Assembly: GCA_021797365.1 (NCBI GenBank)
Contig: JAJZZU010000157.1
Span: 1-6,398 of the forward strand
DNA length: 6,398 nucleotides
Reading direction: 5' to 3'
Source: Pseudomonadota bacterium
GTDB lineage: Bacteria; Pseudomonadota; Gammaproteobacteria; Acidiferrobacterales; Acidiferrobacteraceae
Position 1 is the first letter of the stretch. Each line of letters opens with the position of its first letter. Below, piece by piece: positions 6,049 through 6,398 of this stretch. Under the pieces are notes generated by a model that was given only the letters and a program-made list of their open reading frames with translations, was not told the DNA's origin and searched no databases. A program made the position numbers and the translations under genes.

Positions 6049-6398
6049 CTAAAACCGTTCGAGGCGCGAGAACGGCAGACGCCCCCCGTGGACATGCATG
6101 CCCCCAGGCTCCACGCATCGCGCCGGCGTGGGCACGGCCTTGCCCGGGTTCAGCAAATGATGTGGGTCGAACGCAGACTTCAGGGCATGAAAGACCGCGA
6201 GTTCAGCGGCCGAAAACTGCGCGCACATGCCGTCGAGCTTTTCGACGCCGACCCCGTGTTCGCCGCTGATCGTGCCTCCATGCCGCAGACAAAGCCGCAA
6301 AATCTCGGCGCCCAGGGCCTCGACCTGCTCGAGTTGTCCCGGGATCGCCGCGTCGTACAGGATCAACGGATGGAGATTCCCGTCACCGGCATGAAAGA
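6049..6398 (-). CDS. glcD: Glycolate oxidase FAD subunit GlcD, C-terminal part (5' end beyond the window)
   Basis: The last 115 residues are visible, with the frame open through the right edge. They begin FHAGDGNLHPLILYD, the histidine-containing motif of the FAD-linked oxidase C-terminal domain that shapes the active site in the VAO/PCMH flavoprotein family. HGGTISGEHGVGVEKL and FDPHHLLNPGKAVPTP follow, and the tail RCVEPGGMHVHGG...LERF closely resembles the tail of E. coli GlcD as remembered. This separates it from the related D-lactate dehydrogenases, which lack that tail. GlcD carries the catalytic flavin that oxidises glycolate (and D-lactate). The start, the FAD-binding domain and any upstream promoter are not in the window. 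The product is expected to associate with GlcE and GlcF at the inner face of the membrane. Confidence 0.95.
   Translation of the reverse strand, partial: FHAGDGNLHPLILYDAAIPGQLEQVEALGAEILRLCLRHGGTISGEHGVGVEKLDGMCAQFSAAELAVFHALKSAFDPHHLLNPGKAVPTPARCVEPGGMHVHGGRLPFSRLERF

Noticed and set aside
5733..6269. A 178-codon plus-strand frame opposite glcE and glcD.
   Set aside because: Its translation is Arg/Pro-rich low-complexity sequence typical of an out-of-frame reading of GC-rich DNA, and it spans two well-supported minus-strand genes.

Overview
The window is high-GC DNA (roughly two thirds G+C by eye) packed with bacterial genes. It suggests a proteobacterium, probably gamma- or betaproteobacterial, with an autotrophic or sulfur-oxidising lifestyle. 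Three things point that way: the miaB then phoH-like gene order, a complete set of glycolate oxidase subunits (2-phosphoglycolate salvage is common in RuBisCO users), and two genes whose closest remembered relatives come from organisms such as Thiobacillus (a BPH/HslV-like peptidase and a SoxB-like metallophosphatase). The lifestyle and taxonomy are inference; the gene identities rest on visible motifs.

Left part (1-3642), all on the minus strand and read right to left: a small proteasome-family peptidase (3642-3055), a SoxB/5'-nucleotidase-family metallophosphatase (2995-1562), a 141-bp gap holding two strong GC-rich dyads that may form a terminator, then miaB (1420-41). The last four bases of miaB overlap a TTG start of what is probably phoH (ybeZ), which runs off the left edge.

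Middle (3643-3764): a divergent intergenic region. It contains a near-perfect 20-bp dyad (3729-3748) whose two arms, TATACT and AGTATA, each read as a -10 box, one for each direction. This looks like a compact bidirectional promoter/operator between the peptidase gene and glcF.

Right part (3765-6398): the three catalytic subunits of glycolate oxidase in an unusual layout. glcF (iron-sulfur subunit) is on the plus strand. glcD (FAD subunit, 5' part beyond the window) and glcE (FAD-binding subunit) are on the minus strand and converge on glcF, with a 32-bp overlap of the glcE and glcF 3' ends. The three products should form one membrane-associated complex that oxidises glycolate to glyoxylate and passes electrons to the quinone pool, although they come from opposing transcripts.

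No RNA genes, insertion sequences, CRISPR arrays or integration signs were seen, and no gap between genes exceeds about 141 bp. Nothing here looks like a wholly new system. The most distinctive items are the orphan BPH-like peptidase, the SoxB-like enzyme without an export signal, the split convergent glc locus and the dyad shared by the divergent promoters.
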